Origin: Arenicola marina
Lineage: Eukaryota > Annelida > Polychaeta > Arenicolidae
Assembly (NCBI GenBank): GCA_964019135.1
Contig: OZ025253.1
Location: 4,159,059 to 4,223,058 of the forward strand
DNA length: 64,000 nucleotides
Reading direction: 5' to 3'
Shown one piece after another: positions 1 through 12,469 of this stretch (its first letter is position 1; each line of letters opens with the position of its first letter). The translations under genes were made by a program, and so were the position numbers. The notes beneath the pieces are model-generated. The model had not been told where the DNA came from, ran no database searches, and worked only from the letters and a program-made list of their open reading frames with translations.

Positions 1-78
1 ATATATATATATATTAAAATTTGAAAATTCAGAATTCATATGTTTATTAATATTTACGATGCAATGAACAAAATGCAG

Positions 79-402
79 CTTTGCGAGCACGTGATCAACA
101 GCGGCGGAACCCGGTTACTCTGCCCCACACCCCCTAGCGACATTCCCGACGACATCCGGGCTGCCGCTGGCGAAAGTTCCCATGGTGACGGGGACTCCTC
201 CGTCGTGACGTACGACACAGACCTGGCCGTCGTCACGCTGTACATCGGCTTCAAGTTTGACGGTTACTTGGCGTACATCAACATCAGCAACGTCACGGAT
301 GAGGCGCTGGCTGCCAAGGGTGTTCTGGAAATCGTCGTCACTCCGTACTTCAACGTCACTCTGGAGGCCGCCTACGAGGAGGGGACACCGCTTAACATTC
401 CG
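79..402 (+). CDS. Gene A exon: IPT domain (324 bp, phase 0-0)
   Basis: 108 codons, beginning LCEHV and ending LNIP. The size and both junctions match the equivalent exons of genes B, C and D. The acceptor is aaaatgcag|CTTTGC and the donor CCG|gtattc. The stretch [11 protein letters not shown] resembles the start of the plexin-type strand before IPT repeats. Positions 1-78 are intron and include a short (AT)n run. Confidence 0.85.
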
Positions 403-3400
403 GTATTCAGGATCACCATTGATAGCAATGACTTACAATACTCATTCAGTTCTTCATAAACATTGCAGCAGCAAAACTAATTTTATAAACCTTGTTCGGT
501 GAGATTGACAAACCTGCTTCGTCCAAGCAATTTGCACCACATACTGTATTTCCATATTGTAACGATGCTTCCTTCCAGGGTTACTTCGTGGACGCCATTG
601 ACGTCAGTAACTACGTGGTGGAGGTGGGGCAGGGCGTGTGTCAGGGGGTGGAGATCTCCCGCCGACTCCTGGTCTGTACCCCACCGTCACCTGGCGACCA
701 GGGCGCCTCTACCGTCAAGGACGTGACTCACACTATTCAGGTGAGAGGTCAAGAAGGATCATATTAGGAAATTATATTTATACGCTACGTGACAAATGTG
801 TATGAGATTCACCGATTTATTGCACCATGTATGGGATACTGAGTAGGCTCCAGATAATGAAAGTAAGTGTTGCCAGTTATAGATCATACTTGATCAACAA
901 TTTGATTAGATGTAATTTTTCAGATTAACATTAAGTTGAGTTACGCAGTCTCATTAAAGTTCATGTGCGAACAAGTTGGTAAACTTGTATCTACCAGTAT
1001 CTACCCGCCAGAGTAGACATTGTATCAGTATAACCTGGACCACAGGCACAGGATGGTGGTGAGTGGGAGAGCCAGTGGACATTGTATCAGTATAACCTGG
1101 ACCACAGGCACAGGATGGTGGTGAGTGGGAGAGCCGGGGGACATTGTATCAGTATAACCTGGACCACAGATACAGGGTGGTGGTGAGTGGGAGAGCCAGG
1201 GGACATTGTATCAGTATGACCTGGACCACAGACACAGGGTGGTGGTGAGTGGGAGAGACAGGGGACATTGTATCAGTATAACCTGGACCACAGATACAGG
1301 ATGGTGGTGAGTGGGAGAGCCAGGGGACATTGTATCAGTGTGACCTGGACCACAGCCACAGGATGGTGGTGAGTGGGAGAGCCAGGGGACATTGTATCAG
1401 TATAACCTGGACCACAGACACAGGATGGTGGTGAGTGGGAGAGCCAGGGGACATTGTATCAGTATAACCTGGACCACGGACACAGGATGGTGGTGAGTGG
1501 GAGAGCCAGGGGACATTGTATCAGTATAACCTGGACCACAGACACAGGATGGTGGTGAGTGGGAGAGCCGGGGGACATTGTATCAGTATAACCTGGACCA
1601 CAGACACAGGATGGTGGCGAGTGGGAGAGCCAGGGGACATTGTATCAGTATAACCTGGACCACAGACACAGGATGGTTGTGAGTGGGAGAGCCAGGGGAC
1701 ATTGTATCAGTATGACCTGGACCACAGACACAGGATGGTGGTCAGTGGGAGAGCCGGGGGACATTGTATCAGTATAACCTGGACCACAGACACAGGGTGG
1801 TGGTGAGTGGGAGAGCCAGGGGACATTGTATCAGTATAACCTGGACCACAGACACAGGATGGTGGTGAGGGGGAGAGCCAGGGGACGTTGTATCAGTATA
1901 ACCTGGACCACAGACACAGGATGGTGGTGAGTGGGAGAGCCAGGGGACATTGTATCAGTATAACCTGGAGCACGGACACAGGATGGTGGTGATTGGGAGA
2001 GCCGGGGGACATTGTATCAGTATAACCTGGACCACAGACACAGGATGGTGGTGAGTGGGAGAGCCAGGGGACATTGTATCAGTATAACCTGGACCACAGA
2101 CACAGGATGGTGGTGAGGGGGAGAGCCAGGGGACGTTGTATCAGTATAACCTGGACCACAGACACAGGATGGTGGTGAGTGGGAGAGACAGGGGACATTG
2201 TATCAGTATGACCTGGACCACAGATACAGGATGGTGGTGAGTGGGAGAGCCAGGGGACATTGTATCAGTATAACCTGGACCACAGACACAGGGTGGTGGT
2301 GAGTGGGAGAGCCAGGGGACATTGTATCAGTATAACCTGGACCACAGACACAGGGTGGTGGTGAGTGGGAGAGACAGGGGACATTGTATCAGTATAACCT
2401 GGACCACAGACACAGGATGGTGGTGAGTGGGAGAGCCAGGGGACATTGTATCAGTATAACCTGGACCACAGACACAGGATGGTGGTGAGTGGGAGAGCCA
2501 GGGGACATTGTATCAGTATAACCTGGACCACAGACACAGGATGGTGGTGAGTGGGAGAGACAGGGGACATTGTATCAGGATAACCTGGACCACAGACACA
2601 GGATGGTGGTGAGTGGGAGAGACAGGGGACATTGTATCAGGATAACCTGGACCACAGACACAGGGTGGTGGTGAGTGGGAGAGCCAGGGGACATTGTATC
2701 AGTATAACCTGGACCACAGGCACAGGATGGTGGTGAGTGGGAGAGACAGGGGACATTGTATCAGTATAACCTGGACCACAGACACAGGATGGTGGTGAGT
2801 GGGAGAGACAGGGGACATTGTATCAGGATAACCTGGACCACAGACACAGGGTGGTGGTGAGTGGGAGAGCCAGGGGACATTGTATCAGTATAACCTGGAC
2901 CACAGACACAGGGTGGTGGTGAGTGGGAGAGACAGGGGACATTGTATCAGGATAACCTGGACCACAGACACAGGATGGTGGTGAGTGGGAGAGCCAGGGG
3001 ACATTGTATCAGTATAACCTGGACCACAGACACAGGGTGGTGGTGAGTGGGAGAGACAGGGGACATTGTATCAGTGTGACCTGGACCACAGATACAGGAT
3101 GGTGGTGAGTGGGAGAGCCAGGGGACATTGTATCAGTATAACCTGGACCACAGACACAGGATGGTGGAGAGTGGGAGAGCCAGGGGACATTGTATCAGTA
3201 TAACCTGGACCACAGACACAGGATGGTGGTGAGTGGGAGAGCCAGGGGACATTGTATCAGTATAACCTGGACCACAGATACAGGATGGTGGTGAGTGGGA
3301 GAGCCAGGGAACATTGTATCAGTATAACCTGGACCACAGACACAGGATGGTGGTGAGTGGGAGAGCCAGGGGACGTTGTATCAGTATAACCTGGACCACA

Positions 3401-6400
3401 GACACAGGATGGTGGTGAGTGGGAGAGCCAGGGGACGTTGTATCAGTATAACCTGGACCACAGACACAGGATGGTGGTGAGTGGGAGAGCCAGGGGACAT
3501 TGTATCAGTATGACCTGGACCACAGACACAGGATGGTGGTGAGTGGGAGAGCCAGGGGACATTGTATCAGTATAACCTGGACCACAGACACAGGATGGTG
3601 GTGAGTGGGAGAGCCAGGGGACGTTGTATCAGTATAACCTGGACCACAGACACAGGATGGTGGTGAGTGGGAGAGCCAGGGGACATTGTATCAGTATAAC
3701 CTGGACCACAGACACAGGATGGTGGTGAGTGGGAGAGCCAGGGGACATTGTATCAGTATAACCTGGACCACAGCCACAGGATGGTGGTGAGTGGGAGAGC
3801 CAGGGGACGTTGTATCAGTATAACCTGGACCACAGACACAGGATGGTGGTGAGTGGGAGAGCCAGGGGACATTGTATCAGTATAACCTGGACCACAGACA
3901 CAGGATGGTGGTGAGTGGGAGAGCCGTGGGACATTGTATCAGTATAACCTGGACCACAGACACAGGATGGTGGTGAGTGGGAGAGCCAGGGGACATTGTA
4001 TCAGTATAACCTGGACCACAGACACAGGATGGTGGTGAGTGGGAGAGCCGGGGGACATTGTATCAGTATAACCTGGACCACAGACACAGGATGGTGGTGA
4101 GTGGGAGAGCCAGGGGACATTGTATCAGTATAACCTGGACCACAGACACAGGATGGTGGTGAGTGGGAGAGCCGTGGGACATTGTATCAGTATAACCTGG
4201 ACCACAGACACAGGATGGTGGTGAGTGGGAGAGCCAGGGGACATTGTATCAGTATAACCTGGACCACAGACACAGGATGGTGGTGAGTGGGAGAGCCAGG
4301 GGACATTGTATCAGTATAACCTGGACCACAGACACAGGATGGTGGTGAGTGGGAGAGCCAGGGGACATTGTATCAGTATAACCTGGACCACAGACACAGG
4401 ATGGTGGTGAGTGGGAGAGCCAGGGGACATTGTATCAGTATAACCTGGACCACAGACACAGGATGGTGGTGAGTGGGAGAGCCGGGGGACATTGTATCAG
4501 TATAACCTGGACCACAGACACAGGATGGTGGTGAGTGGGAGAGCCAGGGGACATTGTATCAGTATAACCTGGACCACAGACACAGGATGGTGGTGAGTGG
4601 GAGAGCCGGGGGACATTGTATCAGTATAACCTGGACCACAGACACAGGATGGTGGTGAGTGGGAGAGCCAGGGGACATTGTATCAGTATAACCTGGACCA
4701 CAGACACAGGATGGTGGTGAGTGGGAGAGCCGGGGGACATTGTATCAGTATAACCTGGACCACAGACACAGGATGGTGGTGAGTGGGAGAGACAGGGGAC
4801 ATTTTATCATTATAACCTGGACCACAGACACAGGATGGTGGTGAGTGGGAGAGCCGGGGGACATTTTATTAGTATAACCTGGACCACAGACACAGGATGG
4901 TGGTGAGTGGGAGAGCCAGGGGACATTGTATCAGTATAACCTGGACCACAGACACGGGATGGTGGCGAGTGGGAGAGCCAGGGGACGTTGTATTAGTATA
5001 ACCTGGACCACAGACACGGGATGGTGGTGAGTGGGAGAGCCAGGGGACGTTGTATCAGTATAACCTGGACCACAGACACAGGATGGTGGTGAGTGGGAGA
5101 GCCAGGGGACATTGTATCAGTATAACCTGGACCACAGACACAGGATGGTGGTGAGTGGGAGAGCCAGGGGACATTGTATCAGTATAACCTGGACCACAGG
5201 CACAGGATGGTGGTGAGTGGGAGAGCCAGGGGACATTGTATCAGTATAACCTGGACCACAGACACAGGATGGTGGTGAGTGGGAGAGCCAGGGGAGATTG
5301 TATCATTATAACCTGGACCACAGGCACAGGATGGTGGTGAGTGGGAAAGCCGGGGGACATTGTATTAGTATAACCTGGACCACAGACACAGGATGGTGGT
5401 GAGTGGGAGAGCCAGGGGACATTGTATCAGTATAACCTGGACCACAGACACAGGATGGTGGTGAGTGGGAGAGCCAGGGGACATTGTATCAGTATAACCT
5501 GGACCACAGACACAGGATGGTGGTGAGTGGGAGAGCCAGGGGACATTGTATCAGTATAACCTGGACCACAGACACAGGATGGTGGTGAGTGGGAGAGCCG
5601 GGGGACATTGTATCAGTATAACCTGGACCACAGACACAGGATGGTGGTGAGTGGGAGAGCCAGGGGACATTGTATCAGTATAACCTGGACCACAGACACA
5701 GGATGGTGGTGAGTGGGAGAGCCGGGGGACATTGTATCAGTATAACCTGGACCACAGACACAGGATGGTGGTGAGTGGGAGAGCCAGGGGACATTGTATC
5801 AGTATAACCTGGACCACAGACACAGGATGGTGGTGAGTGGGAGAGCCGGGGGACATTGTATCAGTAAAACCTGGACCACAGACACAGGATGGTGGTGAGT
5901 GGGAGAGCCAGGGGACATTGTATCAGTATAACCTGGACCACAGACACAGGATGGTGGTGAGTGGGAGAGCCGGAGGACATTGTATCAGTATAACCTGGAC
6001 CACAGACACAGGATGGTGGTGAGTGGGAGAGACAGGGGACATTGTATCATTATAACCTGGACCACAGACACAGGATGGTGGTGAGTGGGAGAGCCGGGGG
6101 ACATTGTATTAGTATAACCTGGACCACAGACACAGGATGGTGGTGAGTGGGAGAGCCAGGGGACATTGTATCAGTATAACCTGGACCACAGACACAGGAT
6201 GGTGGTGAGTGGGAGAGCCAGGGGACGTTGTATTAGTATAACCTGGACCACAGACACAGGATGGTGGTGAGTGGGAGAGCCAGGGGACATTGTATCAGTA
6301 TAACCTGGACCACAGACACAGGATGGTGGTGAGTGGGAGAGCCAGGGGACATTGTATCAGTATAACCAGGACCACAGACACAGGATGGTGGTGAGTGGGA

Positions 6401-9400
6401 GAGACAGGGGACGTTGTATCAGTATAACCTGGACCACAGACACAGGATGGTGGTGAGTGGGAGAGCCAGGGGACATTGTATCAGTATAACCTGGACCACA
6501 GACACAGGATGGTGGTGAGTGGGAGAGCCAGGGGACATTGTATCAGTATAACCTGGACCACAGACACAGGATGGTGGTGAGTGGGAGAGCCAGGGGACAT
6601 TGTATCAGTATAACCTGGACCACAGACACAGGATGGTGGTGAGTGGGAGAGCCAGGGGACATTGTATCAGTATAACCTGGACCACAGACACAGGATGGTG
6701 GTGAGTGGGAGAGCCAGGGGACATTGTGTCAGTATAACCTGGACCACAGGCACAGGATGGTGGTGAGTGGGAGAGCCAGGGGACATTGTATCAGTATAAC
6801 CTGGACCACAGACACAGGATGGTGGTGAGTGGGAGAGCCAGGGGACATTGTATCAGTATAACCTGGACCACAGACACAGGATGGTGGTGAGTGGGAGAGC
6901 CAGGGGACATTGTATCAGTATAACCTGGACCACAGACACAGGATGGTGGTGAGTGGGAGAGCCAGGGGACGTTGTATCAGTATAACCTGGACCACAGACA
7001 CAGGATGGTGGTGAGTGGGAGAGCCAGGGGACATTGTATCAGTATAACCTGGACCACAGACACAGGATGGTGGTGAGTGGGAGAGCCAGGGGACATTGTA
7101 TCAGTATAACCTGGACCACAGACGCAGGATGGTGGTGAGTGGGAGAGCCAGGGGACATTGTATCAGTATAACCTGGACCACAGACACAGGATGGTGGTGA
7201 GTGGGAGAGGCAGGGGACGTTGTATCAGTATAACCTGGACCACAGACACAGGATGGTGGTGAGTGGGAGAGCGAGGGGACATTGTATCAGTATAACCTGG
7301 ACCACAGACACGGGATGGTGGTGAGTGGGAGAGCCAGGGGACATTGTATCAGTATGACCTGGACCACAGACACAGGATGGTGGTGAGTGGGAGAGCCAGG
7401 GGACATTGTATCAGTATAACCTGGACCACAGACACAGGATGGTGGTGAGTGGGAGAGCCAGGGGACATTGTATCAGTATAACCTGGACCACAGACACAGG
7501 ATGGTGGTGAGTGGGAGAGCCAGGGGACATTGTATCAGTGTGACCTGGGCCACAGACACAGGATGGTGGTGAGTGGGAGAGCCAGGGGACGTTGTATCAG
7601 TGTGACCTGGACCACAGACACGGGATGGTGGTGAGTGGGAGAGCCAGGGGACATTGTATCAGTATAACCTGGACCACAGGCACAGGATGGTGGTGAGTGG
7701 GAGAGCCAGGGGACATTGTATCAGTATAACCTGGACCACAGACACAGGATGGTGGTGAGTGGGAGAGCCAGGGGACATTGTATCAGTATAACCTGGACCA
7801 CAGACACAGGATGGTGGTGAGTGGGAGAGCCGGGGGACATTGTATCAGTATAACCTGGACCACAGACACAGGATGGTGGTGAGTGGGAGAGCCAGGGGAC
7901 ATTGTATCAGTATAACCTGGACCACAGACACAGGGTGGTGGTGAGTGGGAGAGCCAGGGGACATTGTATCAGTGTGACCTGGACCACAGACACGGGATGG
8001 TGGTGAGTGGGAGAGCCAGGGGACATTGTATCAGTATAACCTGGACCACAGACACAGGGTGGTGGTGAGTGGGAGAGCCAGGGGACATTGTATCAGTGTG
8101 ACCTGGACCACAGACACGGGATGGTGGTGAGTGGGAGAGCCAGGGGACATTGTATCAGTATAACCTGGACCACAGACACAGGATGGTGGTGAGTGGGAGA
8201 GCCAGGGGACGTTGTATTAGTATAACCTGGACCACAGACACAGGATGGTGGTGAGTGGGAGAGCCAGGGGACATTGTATCAGTATAACCTGGACCACAGG
8301 CACAGGATGGTGGTGAGTGGGAGAGCCGGGGGACATTGTATCAGTATAACCTGGACCACAGACACAGGATGGTGGTGAGTGGGAGAGCCAGGGGACATTG
8401 TATCAGTATAACCTGGACCACAGACACAGGATGGTGGTGAGTGGGAGAGCCAGGGGACATTGTATCAGTATAACCTGGACCACAGACACGGGATGGTGGT
8501 GAGTGGGAGAGCCAGGGGACATTGTATCAGTATGACCTGGACCACAGACACAGGATGGTGGTGATTGGGAGAGCCAGGGGACATTGTATCAGTATAACCT
8601 GGACCACAGACACAGGATGGTGGTGAGTGGGAGAGCCAGGGGACATTGTATCAGTATAACCTGGACCACAGACACAGGATGGTGGTGAGTGGGAGAGCCA
8701 GGGGACATTGTATCAGTGTGACCTGGGCCACAGACACAGGATGGTGGTGAGTGGGAGAGCCAGGGGACGTTGTATCAGTGTGACCTGGACCACAGACACG
8801 GGATGGTGGTGAGTGGGAGAGCCAGGGGACGTTGTATCAGTGTGACCTGGACCACAGACACAGGATGGTGGTGAGTGGGAGAGCCACCCGCATGAAAAGT
8901 AGATACGAATTTCAACTGCATAGCTGGAGTTTTCAGTTGAATGCTAGTTAGAATTCAATTATTCCTCAGCTAAAGTCTTTATTATCCAAATTGCTTTCAA
9001 GTGCCCATATTTCCACAGTGGAAATTTGGCCAGATGAATTTACTCGTGCCTTGTCTTACTTTCTTTGTTTAATTTGCCTGCATACCATTCTCGAATTAAC
9101 CCGCCCTGTCTAACTCAAGCGAATGCACTTTGGGCTTCTGCTCCTGTCACGGGTAACTGTCACGTACATGCATTTGATGAATGTAATTTGTGTTCCTTGT
9201 GACAGTAAACTTATTATTATCACGCAGCTGGGGAGTCGACTGGGTCGTTGCACCGATCTTGGCAGGCAGCGTGCGTGCCAACACTGATTATTGCCTTTTC
9301 CGTTCATTCCGTCGCTTTCAGGTCCGTATTGGACGGGGCAACGGACTCATCTTTCGAGTCGGCTGGATATGGTACCGCCCTGAATACTTGGTGCCCTTGG

Positions 9401-10083
9401 TGACAGTGGCTGCCGTGGTGATCGTGGCGTTGGTCATCGTGGCGGTGGTCTGTGCGCTGTGGCGGCGCCGCGCACGGCGGGCGAGGCTGGCGAAGGGTCC
9501 CTGGGCCTCAGACAGCGATCGCGTGATCCAGCTACCGCCATTACCGGAACCATTTCCGGTAGCCCTTCGCCGCCGCGCCGCCACGCCAGGAGACTCAGGT
9601 GAGTACTTGACGACGTCACCTTCGACAAGGATGCCGCCATCGTGTGCGAGGCCTGACAGCATCCTGGAAGCCTTCGAGAAAGCGTGTGCCAAGGACATTT
9701 CGGAGATGGAAGGCGGGAGGGGGATGTCGGGTGTGTCCCTAACGCTGGGTGCTGTGACGTCATCGAGCCCACACAAGTGGGACACTGGATATGACGATAC
9801 CGAACTCGTGTCCGTCAGGTATGGCCTCCTCACTGCGGCGTGGACCCAGCGTAACGACCTTACGTCCGCGGCGCGGTTAGGCAACGACTGGACGGTCACA
9901 GGGCGTCTAGCGGCACAGCATCCGGCACCGTCACCCACATCGAGGCGGGGAGACCGTCACCATGGCGACGCGAAGGAGTCATCTACCGCGCCTGGCTGTA
10001 GACCAAGGCACATATTGGGTAGTATTCTGGAGGATTACGGGGAACACGGGAAACCCAAGCGGCTCAGTTTCTTCAGACAATGA
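79..10083 (+). CDS. Gene A: plexin-like IPT membrane protein, 3' part (join 79..402, 579..740, 9322..10083)
   Basis: Three exons are seen; upstream exons lie outside the window. Exons 79-402 and 579-740 encode plexin-type IPT sequence (NISNVT sequon, G-x-x-C and LLVCTPP Cys motifs). The last exon encodes a juxtamembrane strand, a transmembrane helix (about 9391-9465), a basic stop-transfer run (RRRARRARL) and a tail. All junctions are phase 0 with GT/AG ends (CCG|gtattc, ttccag|GG, CAG|gtgaga, tttcag|GT). The tail keeps two family motifs, RPDSILEAFE and GSILEDYGEHGKPKR, which match [10 protein letters not shown] and [15 protein letters not shown] in genes B to D. The tail stops at TGA 10081-10083 and has no YQN end. 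A perfect donor-like CAG|gtgagt near 9597 was ignored because the reading frame and family motifs continue through it. The last intron holds an 8-kb minisatellite, so joining the last exon to the first two is an inference from phase, order and family layout. Confidence 0.75.
579..740 (+). CDS. Gene A exon: last IPT half (162 bp, phase 0-0)
   Basis: 54 codons from GYFVDAIDVSNY to DVTHTIQ. The order G(T)PLNIPGYF..., VEVG, Cys, then LLVCTPP is that of a plexin IPT domain just before the membrane. It is nearly identical to the gene C exon at 37466-37627. Confidence 0.88.
741..9321 (+). other. Gene A last intron
   Basis: Positions 741-1008 are homologous to the short intron of gene C (37159-37465, reverse strand). 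From 1017 to 8886 the intron is a 62-bp tandem array. From 8887 to 9321 the sequence is unique and ends in a polypyrimidine tract and acceptor (gctttcag|GTCC). In B and C the corresponding intron is only about 280-310 bp. Confidence 0.7.
1017..8886. repeat. 62-bp minisatellite, about 127 copies
   Basis: The period is 62 bp, for example ACATTGTATC at 1079 and again at 1141. The unit reads acattgtatcagtataacc through tggtgagtgggagagccagg. Copies differ by scattered substitutions (GACACAG/GATACAG, AGTATAAC/AGTGTGAC, GACATT/GACGTT) and indels are very rare. Variants recur in blocks, which suggests higher-order duplication. The period is not a multiple of 3 and no long ORF crosses it, so it is non-coding. 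Confidence 0.97.
9322..10083 (+). CDS. Gene A terminal exon: transmembrane segment and cytoplasmic tail
   Basis: 253 codons plus stop. It opens VRIGRGNGLIFRVG, matching [12 protein letters not shown] in genes B and C, followed by a hydrophobic helix rich in V and A. The tail is Arg/Ser/Pro-rich and diverged from B to D except for the two shared motifs. It is clearly the most distant paralogue although the exons at 79-740 are almost identical to gene C, which suggests a chimeric gene. Confidence 0.8.
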   Translation, partial: VRIGRGNGLIFRVGWIWYRPEYLVPLVTVAAVVIVALVIVAVVCALWRRRARRARLAKGPWASDSDRVIQLPPLPEPFPVALRRRAATPGDSGEYLTTSPSTRMPPSCARPDSILEAFEKACAKDISEMEGGRGMSGVSLTLGAVTSSSPHKWDTGYDDTELVSVRYGLLTAAWTQRNDLTSAARLGNDWTVTGRLAAQHPAPSPTSRRGDRHHGDAKESSTAPGCRPRHILGSILEDYGEHGKPKRLSFFRQ

Positions 10084-12300
10084 CACCAACTTGTGAAATT
10101 AGTATGACAAACCCAAGCGGATCAGTTTCTTCAGACAATGACACCAACTTGTGAAATTAGTATGACAAACCAAACGGCTCAGTTTATTCAGACAATGGCA
10201 CCAACTTGTGAACTGAGTATGACAAACCCAAGCGCCTTAGTTTCTTCAGACAATGACACCAACTTGTGAAATTAGTATGACAAACCAAACGGCTCAGTTT
10301 ATTCAGACAATGGCACCAACTTGTGAACTGAGTATGACAAACCCAAGCAGCTCAGTTTCTTCAGACAATGACACCAACTTGTGAACTGAGTATGACAAAC
10401 CCAAACGCTTCAGATTCTTCAGACAGTAACACCAACTTGTGAAATTAGTATGACAAACCCAAGCGGATCAGTTCCTTCAGACAATGACACCAACTTGTGA
10501 ACTGAGTATGACAAACCCAAGCGCCTCAGTTTCTTCAGACAATGACACCAACTTGTGAAATTAGTATGACAAACCAAACGGCTCAGTTTCTTCGGACATT
10601 GGTACCAACTTGTGAACTGGGTATGACAAACCCAAGCGGCTCAGTTTATTCAGACAATGGCACCAACTTGTGAACTGAGTATGACAAACCCAAGCGGATC
10701 AGTTCCTTTAGACATTAACACCAACTTGTGAACTGAGTATGACAAACCCAAGCGCCTCAGATTCTTCAGAGAGTAACACCAACTTGTGAAATGAGTATGA
10801 CAAACCCAAGCGGATCAGTTCCTTCAGACAATGACACCAACTTGTGAACTGAGTATGACAAACCCAAGCGCCTCAGTTTCTTCAGACAATGACACCAACT
10901 TGTGAAATTAGTATGACAAACCAAACGGCTCAGTTTATTCAGACAATGGCACCAACTTGTGAACTGAGTATGACAAACCCAAGCGGCTCAGTTTATTCAG
11001 ACAATGACACCAACTTGTGAAATTAGTATGACAAACCAAACGGCTCAGTTTATTCAGACAATGGCACCAACTTGTGAACTGAGTATGACAAACCCAAGCG
11101 GCTCAGTTTATTCAGACAATGGCACCAACTTGTGAACTGAGTATGACAAACCCAAGCGGCTCAGTTTATTCAGACAATGGCACCAACTTGTGAACTGAGT
11201 ATGACAAACCCAAGCGCCTTAGTTTCTTCAGACAATGACACCAACTTGTGAACTGAGTATGACAAACCCAAGCGGATCAGTTCCTTCAGACAATGACACC
11301 AACTTGTGAAATTAGTATGACAAACCAAACGGCTCAGTTTATTCAGACAATGGCACCAACTTGTGAAATGAGTATGACAAACCCAAGCGCCTCAGTTTCT
11401 TCAGACAATGACACCAACTTGTGAAATTAGTATGACAAACCAAACGGCTCAGTTTATTCAGACAATGGCACCAACTTGTGAACTGAGTATGACAAACCCA
11501 AGCGCCTTAGTTTCTTCAGACAATGACACCAACTTGTGAAGTTAGTATAACAAACCAAACGGCTCAGTTTATTCAGACAATGGCACCAACTTGTGAACTG
11601 AGTATGACAAACCCAAACAGCTCAGTTTCTTCAGACAATGACACCAACTTGTGAACTGAGTATGACAAACCCAAACGCTTCAGATTCTTCAGACAGTAAC
11701 ACCAACTTGTGAAATGAGTATGACAAACCCAAGCGGATCAGTTTCTTCAGACAATGACACCAACTTGTGAACTGAGTATGACAAACCCAAACGCTTCAGA
11801 TTCTTCAGACAGTAACACCAACTTGTGAAATGAGTATGACAAACCCAAGCGGATCAGTTTCTTCAGACAATGACACCAACTTGTGAAATTAGTATGACAA
11901 ACCAAACGGCTCAGTTTATTCAGACAATGGCACCAACTTGTGAACTGAGTATGACAAACCCAAGCAGCTCAGTTTCTTCAGACAATGACACCAACTTGTG
12001 AACTGAGTATGACAAACCCAAACGCTTCAGATTCTTCAGACAGTAACACCAACTTGTGAACTGAGTATGACAAACCCAAGCGGATCAGTTTCTTCAGACA
12101 ATGACACCAACTTGTGAAATTAGTATGACAAAGCCAAACGGCTCAGTTGATTCAGACAATGGCACCAACTTGTGAACTGAGTATGACAAACCCAAGCGGC
12201 TCAGTTTATTCAGACAATGACACCAACTTGTGAAATGAGTATGACAAACCAAACGGCTCAGTTTATTCAGACAATGACACCAACTTGTGAAATGAGTATG
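10051..12300. repeat. 57/58-bp minisatellite, about 39 copies, seeded by gene A's last codons
   Basis: The first unit begins inside the coding sequence (AAACCCAAGCGGCTCAG encodes KPKRLS) and runs past the stop codon. Two main unit types alternate: aaacccaagcgg... (58 bp) and aaaccaaacggc... (57 bp), with cttcagacaatgacacc or attcagacaatggcacc versions. The array ends at 12300, about 130 bp before a poly(A) signal, so it is probably transcribed as a long repetitive 3' UTR. Confidence 0.95.
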
Positions 12301-12428
12301 TGTTCTGTGTTACAATATCGCATTTTAATTAACACGTATAAGCGTATAAGCTTCGGCTTCAGCTCTTGTCATATTTTATGTCATGTACATTTACCGCTGC
12401 AATGTAATATGCAACATCTGTATACTAC

Positions 12429-12434
12429 AATAAA
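12429..12434 (+). promoter_or_regulatory. Candidate poly(A) signal of gene A (AATAAA)
   Basis: AATAAA in ctacaataaacat is the first such hexamer downstream of the gene A stop. A (TTA)n microsatellite follows at about 12437-12466. Use of the signal is inferred. Confidence 0.4.
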
Positions 12435-12436
12435 CA

Positions 12437-12467
<31 letters not shown>

Positions 12468-12469
12468 TT

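Noticed and set aside
1017..8886. CRISPR array
   Set aside because: Units are contiguous with no distinct spacers, and the setting is eukaryotic.
9597..9603. Perfect donor CAG|gtgagt inside the gene A terminal exon
   Set aside because: The frame continues through it to the RPDSILEAFE and GSILEDY motifs shared with the paralogues, so using it would remove conserved tail sequence.
9318..9938. 206-codon - strand ORF opposite the gene A terminal exon
   Set aside because: A shadow of the GC-rich coding exon; the + strand frame carries the TM helix and family motifs.
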